Source: Mycobacterium sp. PSTR-4-N (lineage in GTDB: Bacteria; Actinomycetota; Actinomycetes; Mycobacteriales; Mycobacteriaceae). Taken from it: DNA of 64,000 nt. Made by a program: the position numbers and the translations under genes. This document shows, piece by piece, positions 35,622 through 45,736 of the stretch. How positions within the stretch are numbered: position 1 is the stretch's first letter; every line of letters begins with the position of its first letter. The notes under the pieces are model-generated. The model did no database searches. It worked only from the letters and a program-made list of their open reading frames with translations, and was not told where the DNA came from. The DNA is taken from contig NZ_JAKRFN010000009.1 in the NCBI RefSeq assembly GCF_022348085.1, positions 124,001-188,000 of the forward strand, written 5' to 3'.

Positions 35622-37159
35622 TGGGCGGCGAGGACACCGCACTGCTGGAGATGCGGGGCATCACGAAGCGCTTCGGCGCGGTGACCGCGTTGTGCGACGT
35701 GAATCTCACGGTCCGTCAGGGGGAGATCCACGCGATCTGCGGGGAGAACGGCGCCGGCAAGTCGACCCTGATGAAGGTGCTCAGCGGGATCTACCCGCAC
35801 GGCTCCTACGACGGGGAGATCGTCTTCGACGGTGCGCCGGGCGATTTCAAGGACATCCGGTCCAGCGAGCGGCGCGGCATCGGGATCATCCACCAGGAGC
35901 TCGCGCTGGTGCCGGTGCTCTCGATCGCGGAGAACATCTTCCTGGGCAACGAGCACGCGTCAGCGGGGGTGATCAGCTGGCACGAGACCACCACCCACGC
36001 GCAGCAGCTCCTCGACCGGGTAGGTCTGCGGGAGAGCCCGGGCACCCGGATCTCCGACATCGGGGTGGGCAAGCAGCAGCTCGTCGAGATCGCCAAGGCA
36101 CTGTCGAAGAGGGTGAAACTGCTGATCCTCGACGAGCCGACCGCCGCGCTGAACGACGAGGACAGCCGCAACCTGCTCGACCTGATCCTGGATCTGCGGC
36201 GCCAGGGTCTGACGTGCATCATCATCTCGCACAAGCTCAACGAGGTGACCCGCGTCGCCGATCGCATCACGGTGCTGCGTGACGGCCGCACGATCGAAAC
36301 CCTCGACGTGGGGCCGGATCTCACTGAGGAGCACATCATCCGCGGCATGGTGGGCCGGCCGCTGGTCGACCGGTTTCCCGAGCGCACCGCGCATGAGATC
36401 GGCGATGTCACGTTCGCGATCGAGGACTGGACGGTGTACCACCCGCTCGATCAGCAGCGCAAGGTCGTCGACGGCGTCTCGCTGAACGTCCGCCGCGGCG
36501 AGGTGGTCGGGCTCGCCGGGCTGATGGGCGCCGGGCGCACCGAGCTCGCGATGAGCGTGTTCGGCCGCAGCTACGGCAAGAAGGCCGGCGGCTCGGTGTT
36601 CAAGGACGGCAGAGAAATTCGCACCCGCACCGTGCCCGAGGCGATCAGCCACGGCATCGCCTACGCCACCGAGGACCGCAAGCACTTCGGCCTCAACCTG
36701 ATGGACGACATCGCCCGCAGCATCACGCTGGCGTCGCTGCCGAAGGTGAGCCGGCAATCGGTCATCAACGAGCACGAGGAGACCAAGGTCGCCGAGCGGT
36801 TCCGCAAGGACATGCGAATCAAGGCCCCGTCGGTCAAGGCCATCACCGGCAACCTGTCGGGCGGCAATCAGCAGAAGGTCGTGCTGAGCAAGTGGGTGTT
36901 CGCCGACCCCGATGTGCTGATCCTCGACGAACCCACCCGCGGCATCGACGTCGGCGCAAAGTACGAGATTTACACGATCATCAATTCGCTGGCCGCACAG
37001 GGCAAAGCGGTGATCGTCATCTCCTCGGAGCTGCCGGAACTCATCGGCCTGTGCGACCGCATCTACACACTCAACGAGGGCCGGCTCACCGGTGAAGTGG
37101 CCCAGGCCGACGCGTCGCAGGAGACGCTGATGCGCTACATGATGAAGGGACGAGGATAG
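35621..37159 (+). CDS. Multiple-monosaccharide ABC ATP-binding protein (GguA/MmsA-like)
   Basis: A 512-residue double-domain sugar ATPase. Domain 1 has Walker [10 protein letters not shown] and [13 protein letters not shown]. Domain 2 has the degenerate [11 protein letters not shown], signature LSGGNQQK and [16 protein letters not shown]. The [18 protein letters not shown] region and overall pattern fit the GguA/MmsA group that partners ChvE. Translation is probably coupled to the binding-protein gene through the one-base stop/start overlap. Confidence 0.9.
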   Translation: MGGEDTALLEMRGITKRFGAVTALCDVNLTVRQGEIHAICGENGAGKSTLMKVLSGIYPHGSYDGEIVFDGAPGDFKDIRSSERRGIGIIHQELALVPVLSIAENIFLGNEHASAGVISWHETTTHAQQLLDRVGLRESPGTRISDIGVGKQQLVEIAKALSKRVKLLILDEPTAALNDEDSRNLLDLILDLRRQGLTCIIISHKLNEVTRVADRITVLRDGRTIETLDVGPDLTEEHIIRGMVGRPLVDRFPERTAHEIGDVTFAIEDWTVYHPLDQQRKVVDGVSLNVRRGEVVGLAGLMGAGRTELAMSVFGRSYGKKAGGSVFKDGREIRTRTVPEAISHGIAYATEDRKHFGLNLMDDIARSITLASLPKVSRQSVINEHEETKVAERFRKDMRIKAPSVKAITGNLSGGNQQKVVLSKWVFADPDVLILDEPTRGIDVGAKYEIYTIINSLAAQGKAVIVISSELPELIGLCDRIYTLNEGRLTGEVAQADASQETLMRYMMKGRG

Positions 37160-38392
37160 ATGACCACCACCCCGACGGTGTCGACGCCACCGAGCGCCCC
37201 GGCGCCATCGCCCTCGGACTCGGCGGTGTCGCGGGTGAAGGCGTTGCTGCAGGGCAACTTCCGGCAGTACGGCATGGTCGTCGCGCTCGCCCTGATCGTC
37301 ATCCTGTTCCAGGTGTGGACGGGCCGCATCCTGCTCAAGCCGCTCAACGTCACCAACATCGTCCAGCAGAACGGCTACATCCTGATCCTCGCGATCGGGA
37401 TGGTGATCGTGATCATCTCCGGTCACATCGACCTGTCGGTGGGCTCGATCGCCGGGTTCATCGGGGCGATGTCGGCGGTGCTGATGATCCGCAACGACAT
37501 GCCCTGGCCGGTCGCGGTCGCACTGTGTCTTTTGTTGGGCGCATTGATCGGGGCGTGGCAGGGCTTCTGGATCGCCTACGTCGGCATCCCGTCGTTCATC
37601 GTGACGCTGGCCGGCATGCTCGTGTTCCGCGGCGCGACACAGTATCTGCTCGAGGGGCAGTCGATCGCGCCGTTCCCGCGCACCTTCGGCCAGGTCAGCA
37701 GCGGATTCCTCCCCGAGCTCGGCGCGAACGCCGTCTACCACTGGCCCACCGTGATTCTCGGTGTGTTCGTGATGCTGGCCGCGGTGTGGCAGCAGGTGCG
37801 GCAGCGACGCGCTCAGAGCCAGTACGGATTCAGCGTTCTCCCGCTCGGCTGGTTCGTCGCGAAGTGCGCGGCGATCGTCGCGGCACTGGCGGCGTTCACG
37901 CTGCTGCTCGCGAGCTACCGCGGCGTCCCGGTGGTCGGCATCATCCTGGCCCTCGCCTTCGTCGTGTACGCGTTCATCATGCGCGGCACGGTCGTCGGCC
38001 GGCAGGTGTACGCCGTCGGCGGTAACGAGGCCGCGGCGCGACTCTCGGGTGTCAAGACCAAGCGGGTGACGTTCCTGGTGTTCGTCAACATGGGTCTGCT
38101 CTCGGCGCTGGCCGGGCTGCTGTTCGCCGCCCGGCTGAATTCGGCGACGCCGCAGGCAGGTATCGGCATGGAGCTGGAGGCGATCGCCGCGGCGTTCATC
38201 GGCGGGGCATCGGCCAGCGGCGGTGTCGGCACGGTGTTCGGCGCGATCATCGGCGGCTTCGTGCTCGGCGTCCTCAACAACGGCATGTCGCTGATCGGTA
38301 TCGGCAGCGACGTGCAGCAGGTGATCAAGGGCCTGGTGCTGCTGGCCGCGGTCGGCTTCGACATCTACAACAAGAAGAAGGGCGGGGCCTGA
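37160..38392 (+). CDS. Multiple-monosaccharide ABC permease (GguB/MmsB-like)
   Basis: A 410-residue permease with the larger size of GguB/MmsB permeases (single permease per transporter, homodimer). It has MVIVIISGHIDLSVGSIAGF, VGIPSFIVTLAGMLVFRGA and the loop VYAVGGNEAAARLSGVKTKRV. It starts immediately after the ATPase stop codon (taga/atg). With the ChvE-like and GguA-like genes it completes an importer for galactose/arabinose-type monosaccharides, feeding the adjacent galT-galK and the araBDA pathway. Confidence 0.9.
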   Translation: MTTTPTVSTPPSAPAPSPSDSAVSRVKALLQGNFRQYGMVVALALIVILFQVWTGRILLKPLNVTNIVQQNGYILILAIGMVIVIISGHIDLSVGSIAGFIGAMSAVLMIRNDMPWPVAVALCLLLGALIGAWQGFWIAYVGIPSFIVTLAGMLVFRGATQYLLEGQSIAPFPRTFGQVSSGFLPELGANAVYHWPTVILGVFVMLAAVWQQVRQRRAQSQYGFSVLPLGWFVAKCAAIVAALAAFTLLLASYRGVPVVGIILALAFVVYAFIMRGTVVGRQVYAVGGNEAAARLSGVKTKRVTFLVFVNMGLLSALAGLLFAARLNSATPQAGIGMELEAIAAAFIGGASASGGVGTVFGAIIGGFVLGVLNNGMSLIGIGSDVQQVIKGLVLLAAVGFDIYNKKKGGA

Positions 38393-38393
38393 T

Positions 38394-38615
38394 ATGCCCG
38401 GCGTCGCGGATCGCTACGAACACGACATCGTCACGTTCATGCGGAGCTGGGCTCCGTACGGCGGCCCGCCCGCCGACGAGGTGCTGCCAGAGTTCGGGCT
38501 GACCCGGGAGCAGCTCGTCGCGCGTTACCATCAGATCCTGGACGCTGAGGCTATGCGCCGGGCAGAGGAGTTGCGTCAACCGTGGTTGAGAATCCGTCGC
38601 GCACGGACGCAGTGA
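38394..38615 (+). CDS. Small DUF3263-like protein
   Basis: A 73-residue protein starting two bases after the permease stop codon. The pattern FMRSWAPYGGPPADEVLPEFGLTRE then YHQIL resembles the short actinobacterial DUF3263 helix-turn-helix-like proteins (W...G.....I...FGLS...YYQ.L). The family assignment is by eye. It ends in a basic tail and its 3' end overlaps the galT start region by 34 bases in another frame. Its position between transport and galT genes suggests a small regulator, without proof. Confidence 0.6.
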   Translation: MPGVADRYEHDIVTFMRSWAPYGGPPADEVLPEFGLTREQLVARYHQILDAEAMRRAEELRQPWLRIRRARTQ

Positions 38616-39664
38616 CGGCATGGACCCTCGCCGACGGACGCGATCTGCTGTTCTTCAGCCTCCCTGGCCACGAGCCGGCTCCGGTTCCTGACCTCCGTCC
38701 GCTACCCCCGCGGTCAGAGTCGCTGTCGGAGTTGCGATTCGATCAGACCACCGGGCAGTGGGTGATCGTCGCCCCGGCCCGCCAGGACCGCACCTACCTC
38801 CCGCCGCGCGGGCAGTGCCCGTTGTGTCCGGGCCCGTCGAGCCTCACGAGTGAGATTCCGGCGCCGGACTACGACGTCGTGGTCTTCGAGAATCGGTTCG
38901 CTTCTCTCTCAGGGTCGGGCGGCGGCCTTTCTGCTTCTTCGGAGTTCGTGCCGGTGCCCGGCCACGGTCACTGTGAGGTGATCTGCTTTTCCAGCGACCA
39001 CGACAGCTCGTTCGCCTCTCTCGACCCCGCGCAAGCCCGCCTCGTCGTCGAGGCGTGGCGACACCGCACCGCTGACCTGCTCGGTCGGCCCGGCATCGCG
39101 CAGGTGTTCTGCTTCGAGAATCGCGGTGAGGAGATCGGAGTAACGCTGACCCACCCGCACGGGCAGATCTACGGCTATCCGTTCCTGACGCCGCGGACGG
39201 AGCAGATGCTGCTTCGTGCCTCTGCATATCGGGAGCAGCACGGCAGCAATCTGTTTGATGATCTGGTGGCGCGGGAAGTCGCGGACGGACGCCGGATCGT
39301 TGCGCGGGACGCGGCGTTTACGGCGTTCGTGCCCTTCGCGGCACGTTGGCCGGTGGAGGTGCACATCTACCCGAACCGGTTCGTGTATTCGCTACTCGAT
39401 CTCTCGGCTGCCGAGCTGGATGCGTTCAGTGCTATGTACCAGGAGATCCTGCAGCGGCTGGACCGGATGTACGACGCGCCACTGCCGTACATGGCGGGGC
39501 TGCACCAGTACCCGGAGGGGGAGGGCTGCTTCCACGTCGAGATCATCTCGACCCGGCGGACCGCCGACAAGCTCAAGTTCCTGGCGTCGTCGGAGTCGGT
39601 GATGGATGCGTTCATCAACGACGTGGTGCCCGAGGGGCTAGCGGAGAGGCTGCGCTCTTTATGA
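38582..39664 (+). CDS. galT: Galactose-1-phosphate uridylyltransferase
   Basis: A 360-residue Leloir-pathway enzyme exchanging UMP between UDP-glucose and galactose 1-phosphate. The active-site HPHGQ is at residues 191-195, with His193 the expected nucleophile. The zinc-type CPLCPG near residue 79 and late [12 protein letters not shown] are family features. The GTG at 38582 gives a normal-length protein, slightly overlapping the small upstream gene. The stop codon overlaps galK by four bases. An additional N-terminal [12 protein letters not shown] segment is seen in actinobacterial GalT. Confidence 0.93.
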   Translation: MVENPSRTDAVTAWTLADGRDLLFFSLPGHEPAPVPDLRPLPPRSESLSELRFDQTTGQWVIVAPARQDRTYLPPRGQCPLCPGPSSLTSEIPAPDYDVVVFENRFASLSGSGGGLSASSEFVPVPGHGHCEVICFSSDHDSSFASLDPAQARLVVEAWRHRTADLLGRPGIAQVFCFENRGEEIGVTLTHPHGQIYGYPFLTPRTEQMLLRASAYREQHGSNLFDDLVAREVADGRRIVARDAAFTAFVPFAARWPVEVHIYPNRFVYSLLDLSAAELDAFSAMYQEILQRLDRMYDAPLPYMAGLHQYPEGEGCFHVEIISTRRTADKLKFLASSESVMDAFINDVVPEGLAERLRSL

Positions 39665-40719
39665 GTTTCCGCTTCTCGGCGCCGGGCCGAATCAACCTGA
39701 TCGGCGAACACACCGACTACAACGCGGGTTTCGCGTTGCCGATCGCACTGCCGGGGCGCACGGTCGTGGAATTCGAGCCGGCGGACAGCGGCGAATTGGT
39801 GGTGAGCACGGACCTGTCGCCTGACGTGGTGCGGATTGGTCTCGACACGGTGCCCGGCGACGTGACCGGTTGGGCCGCGTATGTCGCGGGTGTGGTGTGG
39901 TCGCTGCGGAAGGCGGGCTATCCGGTGCCGGGTGGGACGCTGGCGATTAGCAGTGGAGTGCAGATCGGCTCCGGCCTGTCGTCGTCGGCGGCGCTGGAAT
40001 GCGCCGTCCTGGGCGCGCTGCTCGGTGATGTCGTAGTCGATCGGGTTGAGCAGGCACGGATCGCGCAGCGCGCCGAGAACGAGTACGTGGGTGCACCAAC
40101 GGGATTACTCGATCAGTTGGCGATCCTCTACGCGCAGCCGCGGTGCGCCCAGCTGATTGACTTCCGCGACCTCACCGTCACCCCGGTGCCGTTCGACCCC
40201 GACTCGCACGGGGTGACGCTGTTGCTGATCGACTCGCAGGCGCGACACCAACATGCGGGCGGTGAGTACGCCGCGCGGCGGGCGTCGTGTGAGCGGGCCG
40301 CGGCGGCGTTGGGGGTGGCGTCGCTGCGAAAGGCGTCGTCTGTGTCGTCGCTCTCTGGAGAAGATCAGCGCCGCGCCCGGCACATTGTCACGGAGAACCA
40401 GCGGGTGCTGGACACGGTGGAGGCGTTGTCTGCGAACGACTTTGGACGGGTCGGGGAGTTGTTCACCGCGTCGCATGAGTCGATGCGGGATGACTTCGAG
40501 ATCACCACTCCGCACCTCGATCTCATTACTTCTACCGCGGTGTCGGCTGGGGCGCTGGGGGCGCGGATGACGGGCGGCGGGTTCGGCGGCTGTGTGATCG
40601 CGTTGGTGCCGTCGGGCTCGGTGGATGCGGTGTCGGCCGCGGTGCGAGAGGCGATGCAGGGCTCCGGGTATCCGGCGCCGACGATCGAGCCGACGGTGGC
40701 GGGTGCGGGGCCCGCCTGA
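39661..40719 (+). CDS. galK: Galactokinase
   Basis: A 352-residue GHMP kinase phosphorylating galactose at C1. It has the galactokinase signature [19 protein letters not shown] at residues about 9-27, the GHMP ATP-binding loop [11 protein letters not shown], and the C-terminal [15 protein letters not shown] at 39661 gives exactly the family N-terminus and overlaps galT by four bases. The end of the sugar-import/Leloir transcript is here; no UDP-galactose epimerase gene is present in the window. Confidence 0.94.
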   Translation: MSFRFSAPGRINLIGEHTDYNAGFALPIALPGRTVVEFEPADSGELVVSTDLSPDVVRIGLDTVPGDVTGWAAYVAGVVWSLRKAGYPVPGGTLAISSGVQIGSGLSSSAALECAVLGALLGDVVVDRVEQARIAQRAENEYVGAPTGLLDQLAILYAQPRCAQLIDFRDLTVTPVPFDPDSHGVTLLLIDSQARHQHAGGEYAARRASCERAAAALGVASLRKASSVSSLSGEDQRRARHIVTENQRVLDTVEALSANDFGRVGELFTASHESMRDDFEITTPHLDLITSTAVSAGALGARMTGGGFGGCVIALVPSGSVDAVSAAVREAMQGSGYPAPTIEPTVAGAGPA

Positions 40720-40808
40720 CCAGTTTTTGCCGCTCCGGTCCGCCTCGACAAGCCTTTAGGATGGCTCTGTCGTGCAGGGTTCCGGGGGAGGTTCTCGTTG
40801 ATGGTCCG

Positions 40809-41258
40809 ATGTCGTCGATGACTACGCGCAGACGGTGGCTCGTAGTCTGCGTTCTGGCTGCTCTCGGCGTCGTCGCTTGTGTGTTGATCGTCCGGCAACA
40901 GAGTCGGCCTGACGGCGATTGTCGGCTAGCCGCCGAGGTGTTCGAGACGTGGACGTCGCTCAGCGCCTCACTGAACGCCATGGTCGATGCGCCGGACGAC
41001 AATGCGACAAAAGCCGCAGAGTCCGAGGATGCCGCTGCTCGTGACATCCGGAAAAAGGCCTCCCAGATTGCGTCGCCGGATATCCGCGCACACGCGCTGG
41101 ACATGGCCGACGCCCTCAGGCAAATTGCTGATGCACAACGATCTACGGGATCATCGGAATCGGTCGATGCTCGATACATGGACGGGTCTGCGGCGGCGAT
41201 GGCCGCCGCTGCTGGGCTTCGCAAGGAGTGCCCGTCGATACCAAGAGATCGACAGTGA
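40809..41258 (+). CDS. Hypothetical single-pass membrane protein
   Basis: A protein of about 149 residues with a basic N-terminus (TTRRRW) followed by one hydrophobic helix (VVCVLAALGVVACVLIV) and an extracytoplasmic, Ala/Asp/Ser-rich helical domain. Start may be ATG 40809 or 40818; an in-frame ATG at 40761 would add 16 residues. Two Cys flank the outer domain (DGDCRL and KECPS) and might form a disulfide. No family is recognised. It ends three bases from the stop codon of the convergent transporter gene. Confidence 0.6.
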   Translation: MSSMTTRRRWLVVCVLAALGVVACVLIVRQQSRPDGDCRLAAEVFETWTSLSASLNAMVDAPDDNATKAAESEDAAARDIRKKASQIASPDIRAHALDMADALRQIADAQRSTGSSESVDARYMDGSAAAMAAAAGLRKECPSIPRDRQ

Positions 41259-41261
41259 TGC

Positions 41262-42779
41262 TCAGCGATTCGGCTTGATCAGCCAGAGCGCCAGGATGAT
41301 CGCGATGATCGGCCCGGCGGCCATGATGAGACTCAGCGTGTGGATGGCGTCGATCGCGTTGTTGGGTGCCTGATCGACGATCAGGCGGGCCTGCTCGGGA
41401 TTGACCAGCGTCGCGCCGCTGTGACCGCCGTGTGAGGTGATCAGCGCTTCGCGGGTATCGGCCCGCGTGACACCGTCTTTGGTCAAGTCATGGGCGCTGT
41501 CGGTGAGAAACAGGTTGATGCCGACGAGCGCGAATAGCGCTGGCCCGAGGGAGTATCCGCCCTCGTTGACCGCACTCTTGACGGCGGACACGGCACCGCC
41601 GAGGTCGGCTGGGGCGCTGCTCATCATGATCATGGCCTGCGGGGTGGTGACCAAGGCGCCGCCGATGACCATCAGCGCAGCCGTGACGAACACGGTCACG
41701 CGGGTGGTGTCGAGCGTGTAGCTGTGCAGCACCACGAGGCCGCCGAGCATGAGGACGAGCCCGGTGACCATGACGGTGCGGGCGCCGAACTTGTTGGCGA
41801 CGGGGCCGGCGGAGAGGGCCGCGAGTGCGGCCATCGCGGTGGCGGGCATGAGCAGGTAGCCGAACAGCTCGTGAGATTCCTTGCGGATGGTGACGAGGTA
41901 GAAGGCCAGCAGGATCATCGAGCCCCCGAGCACGATGTTGAACACGACACCGGCGGCGACGGCGGCGTTGAAGCGGCTGGACCGGAAGACGCGCATGTCG
42001 AGGGCGGGGTGGTCGGTGCTGCGCTCGCGGACGACGAAGGCGACGCCGGCGGCCAGGCCGGCCGCGATGCAGGTGAGGCCGACGGCGTCGATGCCGGTCT
42101 CGATGCGGGACATGCCGTAGATGAAGGCGAGCAACGCGACGGCGAAGAGCGCCATGCCGGGGATGTCGAGGCGGCGGCTGCTGCGCAGGGTCTCGGGGAC
42201 GAAGCGCCAGGTGATGAGCAGACCGACGGCAGCGATGACGGGAACGAGGAAAAACGTTGCGCGCCATCCGATGGCGTGGGCGAGGGTGCCGCCGAGCGCG
42301 GGCATGGGGGTGGAGACGGCGTAGCCGACGCCGAAGTAGGCGGCGATGGCGGCGGCGCGGCGTTCGGGGGAGAAGACGGCGTTGGTGAGGGCGAGGGAGA
42401 GGCCGATGAGGAAGGCCAGGGCGATGCCGACGCCGGCGCGGGCGATGATGAGGACGGCGGCGACGGGGGCGGCGGCGGCGAGGAGGCTGAACGCGGCGGC
42501 GCCCGCGAGGCCGACCAGGTAGAGGCGGCGCATGCCGTAGAGGTCGCCGAGGGCGCCGGCGGAGAGGACCGCGGCGGCCATGGTCAGGGTGGCGAGGCTG
42601 GCGATGAAGGTGGCGGTGCTGCCGGTGATGCCGAGCCCGGCGGAGACGACCTGCAGGTTGGCCGACAGGGTGGTGGGGTCGCCGATGGAGACGGCGTAGC
42701 CGAGGCCCATCGCGAGCACGGTCATCACGGCGGCGATGCCGGAGACGTGGCGCTGCTCGGTGGCTGTTTCGGGGTGCAC
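41262..42779 (-). CDS. MFS transporter, DHA2 (14-helix) drug-efflux type
   Basis: A 505-residue major facilitator with the DHA2-family layout (about 14 hydrophobic segments). Motif A is LGDLYGMRRLYLVG, and motif C is probably in GVGYAVSTPMPALGG. Such proteins export drugs or cell-envelope metabolites with the proton gradient. The start GTG at 42779 is chosen because the N-terminal helix begins shortly after; the frame is open further upstream but without membrane or conserved character. The C-terminal extracytoplasmic loop (about 60 residues) before the last helix is longer than usual. Confidence 0.85.
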   Translation of the reverse strand: MHPETATEQRHVSGIAAVMTVLAMGLGYAVSIGDPTTLSANLQVVSAGLGITGSTATFIASLATLTMAAAVLSAGALGDLYGMRRLYLVGLAGAAAFSLLAAAAPVAAVLIIARAGVGIALAFLIGLSLALTNAVFSPERRAAAIAAYFGVGYAVSTPMPALGGTLAHAIGWRATFFLVPVIAAVGLLITWRFVPETLRSSRRLDIPGMALFAVALLAFIYGMSRIETGIDAVGLTCIAAGLAAGVAFVVRERSTDHPALDMRVFRSSRFNAAVAAGVVFNIVLGGSMILLAFYLVTIRKESHELFGYLLMPATAMAALAALSAGPVANKFGARTVMVTGLVLMLGGLVVLHSYTLDTTRVTVFVTAALMVIGGALVTTPQAMIMMSSAPADLGGAVSAVKSAVNEGGYSLGPALFALVGINLFLTDSAHDLTKDGVTRADTREALITSHGGHSGATLVNPEQARLIVDQAPNNAIDAIHTLSLIMAAGPIIAIILALWLIKPNR

Positions 42780-42828
42780 GCGGTGATGGTAGGGCGTTGA
42801 CCGGCCGCTGCGCAGGATCACTGCCGTT

Positions 42829-45290
42829 TCAGGCCGGCGGTGGAGGCGGGGGAGGAGGGGCCGGCCAGGGCAGCACGATGGGCGGGAGTCCGGGGATGGT
42901 GAGGACGTTCGGCGGGGGAGGCGGCGGTACGTCGGGAGGTGGTGCACCCGTCGGCGGTGCGCTGGGAGGCGGCGGTTGGTACACCGGCGCGGGGACGTAT
43001 CCGAGGCTGGTGTTGATCGTGACGATGGACCCGGGGATCGTCCTGCCGGTCGGTGTCGTGCCGACGACGCTGCCCTTTGCCGACGAGCTGTAGACCGCGG
43101 TGGGTGCGGGCGCGACCTGAAAGCCGTCGTCGCTCAGTCTCTTCCGCGCGGTATCGAGATTCAGCCCGGCCACGCCGGGCACCTCGCTTCCCGGTCCGCC
43201 GTCGACGTAGCGCGGATCGGTAGGGGGCAGTGCGATGGGGCCGAAGTCCTCGGCGATCGGCGTCATCGCCGCGAACCACGTCCGCGCCGGTTCGGTCCCG
43301 CCGTACAGGTCACCGTCGCTGCATTCGCGCAGCGGGGAGGAGCACAGACCCGACGGTGTCGGGGAGTCGTCGAAGATGTAGTTCGCGGCGGCGTACTTGT
43401 TGGTGAAGCCGAGAAACCCCGATGACCGGTGGGACTCGGTGGTGCCGGTCTTACCCGACATCGGCAGCGTCCAACCGGCCGAACTCGCTGCACCCGCCGC
43501 GGTTCCGCTGACATGGTCCTTGGCCAGCGCATTGGCCAACGTGTTGGCGAGTCCCTCGGGAACCACCTGCTCGCAGGGCTGAACTGCGAGTGCACGTCGT
43601 GACCGTCGCGGTCGTAGACAGCGTCGATCGGGCTTGGCGGACACCACATGCCGCTCGAGGCCAAGGTGGCTGCGACGTTGGACAATTCGAGGGCATTGAG
43701 TTCGAGGGGGCCGAGCGTGAACGATCCGATGTTCTGCCGTGTGACGAAATCGGCGAGGCTCTCGTTGGACTGCGGGTCGTAGGCCCGGGCGGTGCCCGGC
43801 TCGGCATAGGACCGCAGCCCCAGCCGCACCGCCATGTCCACGGCGCGGGGCACCCCGATCTGGGCGATCAGCTTCGCGAACGCGGTGTTGGGCGATTTGG
43901 CCAGCGCGTCGGTCACCGACATCTGACCCGGATAGTTGGGCGAGGCGTTCTTCACACACCAGGTTTTCGGCGGGCATCCCGATTCGGTGCTGTCACCCAA
44001 CCCGGTGGCCCGAAAGCTCTGCGGCACATCGAGGGTGGCGTTGATGCCCATCCCCATCTCGAGCGCTGCGGCGGTGGCGAAGATCTTGAAGATCGATCCG
44101 GCACCGTCGCCGACGAGCGAGAAGGGCTGCGGCTGCACCGTCTGGTCGGCGACGGCGTCCAGGCCGTAGGTGCGGTTGTCGGCCATGGCGAGGACGCGAT
44201 GGGCGTCTCGGCCGGGGCGAATCACGCTCATCACGCTGGCGACGCCGTCGGTGGTGGGGTCGGCGTAGTTGTCGACGGCGTTCTTGACGCTGCTCTGCAC
44301 CGCGGGGTCGAGGGTGGTGCGGATCAGGTATCCGTTGCGCGCGACGTCGTCCCGGCTGAGTCCGGCACGGGCCAGGTACTGCAACGCGTACTCGCAGAAG
44401 AAGGCGCGATCGCCGGCGGCGATGCAGCCCTGCGGCAGCGGATCGGGGCGTGGCAACACGCCTAGCGGGGTGAGCTTGGCCGCGCGCAGTGCCTCCGCCT
44501 GGTCGGGCAGGTTCTCGATCATGGTGTTGAGAACCACGTTGCGTCGCTCCAGTGCCGCGTCGGGGTGGAGGTAGGGGTCCAGCGAGCTGGGGGAGCGCAC
44601 CACTCCGGCGAGCAGGGCTGCCTGCTGCCAGTTGAGGTCGGCGGCGTTGATGCCGAAGTATGTCCTGGCGGCGTCTTGGACGCCGTATGCGCCGTTGCCG
44701 AACGACACCAGGTTCAGGTAGCGGGTGAGGATCTCGGCCTTGGGCAGCGCGACGTCCATGGCCAGCGCGGCGCGGATCTCGCGCAGCTTGCGGGCCGGGG
44801 TGATCTCGATCGCGGCGCGCCGGTCGGCGTCGGAGCGGGCCTTCACCAACAGGTTGAAGTTCTTGACGTACTGCTGCTCGATGGTGGACCCGCCCCGGGT
44901 GCTCGGGTCACCGCGCAGGTAGCCGGCGAGGCCGGTGAGGGTGCCCTGCCAGTCGACGCCGTCATGGTCGGTGAAGCGTTTGTCCTCGATCGAGATGATG
45001 GCCAGCTTCATCGTGGCGGCGATGCGGTCGCTCGACACGATCCAGCGGCGCTGGTCATAGAGCCAGGCGATGGGGTTGCCGTCGATGTCCACCATGGTGG
45101 AGACGATCGGCGCGTCACCGTCGACCAATTGGGTGAATTCTGCTGTTGCCGAGTCGGTTACGCGCAGCAGCGCGCTGCCCGCGCCGCCCACCGCCGGGAA
45201 CATCAGCGCGGCGGCGAGGAGCCCGGCGCGCACACAGCAGCCCGCGAGTCTGGCGACGGCGATCCACTTCGCCCGGCCCTGGGCGCGCAT
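42829..45290 (-). pseudogene. ponA2-like bifunctional penicillin-binding protein gene with frameshift
   Basis: The first part (45290 down to about 43595) encodes a signal/anchor helix and a transglycosylase domain (catalytic Glu in EDKRFTDHDGVDW, then RGGSTIEQQYVKN). It also encodes transpeptidase motifs GSIFK (SxxK) and SPN. The frame then shifts. The rest (KTG box SGKTGTTE, PASTA domain VPGVAGLNLDTARKRL, proline-rich tail) continues in another frame to 42829. Inserting one base near 43593 joins them into about 820 residues, matching PonA2-type proteins (about 810). The neighbours differ from the usual ponA2 locus, so this may be a ponA3-like paralogue. It is either a real inactivation or an assembly/sequencing error. 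Confidence 0.85.
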
Positions 45291-45736
45291 GGCGCGAGAG
45301 TAGAACTGATCGCCGTTCCTCGAGGGGCGAATCGGCCGGGAGAGGACTTAGGACCCAGGTCGCCTGCGATGACAGCGTGCGGACCGCCGGGGGACACCGT
45401 GGTGCAGGCTGCGGTGTCCACGGAGCCGGCTGGGGCGTGAGGGTCGCGTTTCGCGCTCGGTCAATCCCGGAAATTCGTGCGCTGAGGCGTCGTGACGCCG
45501 GCTTAGGGTAGACGGCGAGGGAGGTGTCCGGCGTGAGCTTGTTGGGTGATGCGCTCGACCTGCTGCGCCGCTACGGCGAGTGTTCGTAGTCAAACGAGGC
45601 CATGAATCGGTCCCTCCGATGATTCTGCTGCTTTACTGATGACTCGACTTGACGCCGTCGATCGGGAGGCGGCCTACGAACCACCGTTCTTTGACCCGCA
45701 ATCCCCGTCAGCGCGCCCTAGCTACATACTGGCTCC
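45291..45736. other. Intergenic stretch at the core/island boundary
   Basis: No full gene is seen in these 446 bases. A short frame from GTG 45524 (behind GGCGAGGGAG) to TAG at 45589 encodes 21 residues (SLLGDALDLLRRYG in its core) and stops abruptly. It could be the 5' remnant of a gene lost at an insertion junction. Downstream, the sequence up to 45736 shows no tRNA, no clear repeat and only the promoter region for the macro-domain gene. Confidence 0.4.

Noticed and set aside
41724..42800. Very acidic, Gly/Asp/Glu/Ala-rich frame of about 358 codons on the plus strand
   Set aside because: It resembles a repeat protein but is the exact complement of the DHA2 transporter gene and has no ribosome-binding site or conserved block.
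42829..45290. Programmed ribosomal frameshift in the penicillin-binding protein gene
   Set aside because: No slippery heptamer or downstream stem-loop is visible at 43585-43600, and known homologues are made from one frame; mutation or sequencing error is more likely.
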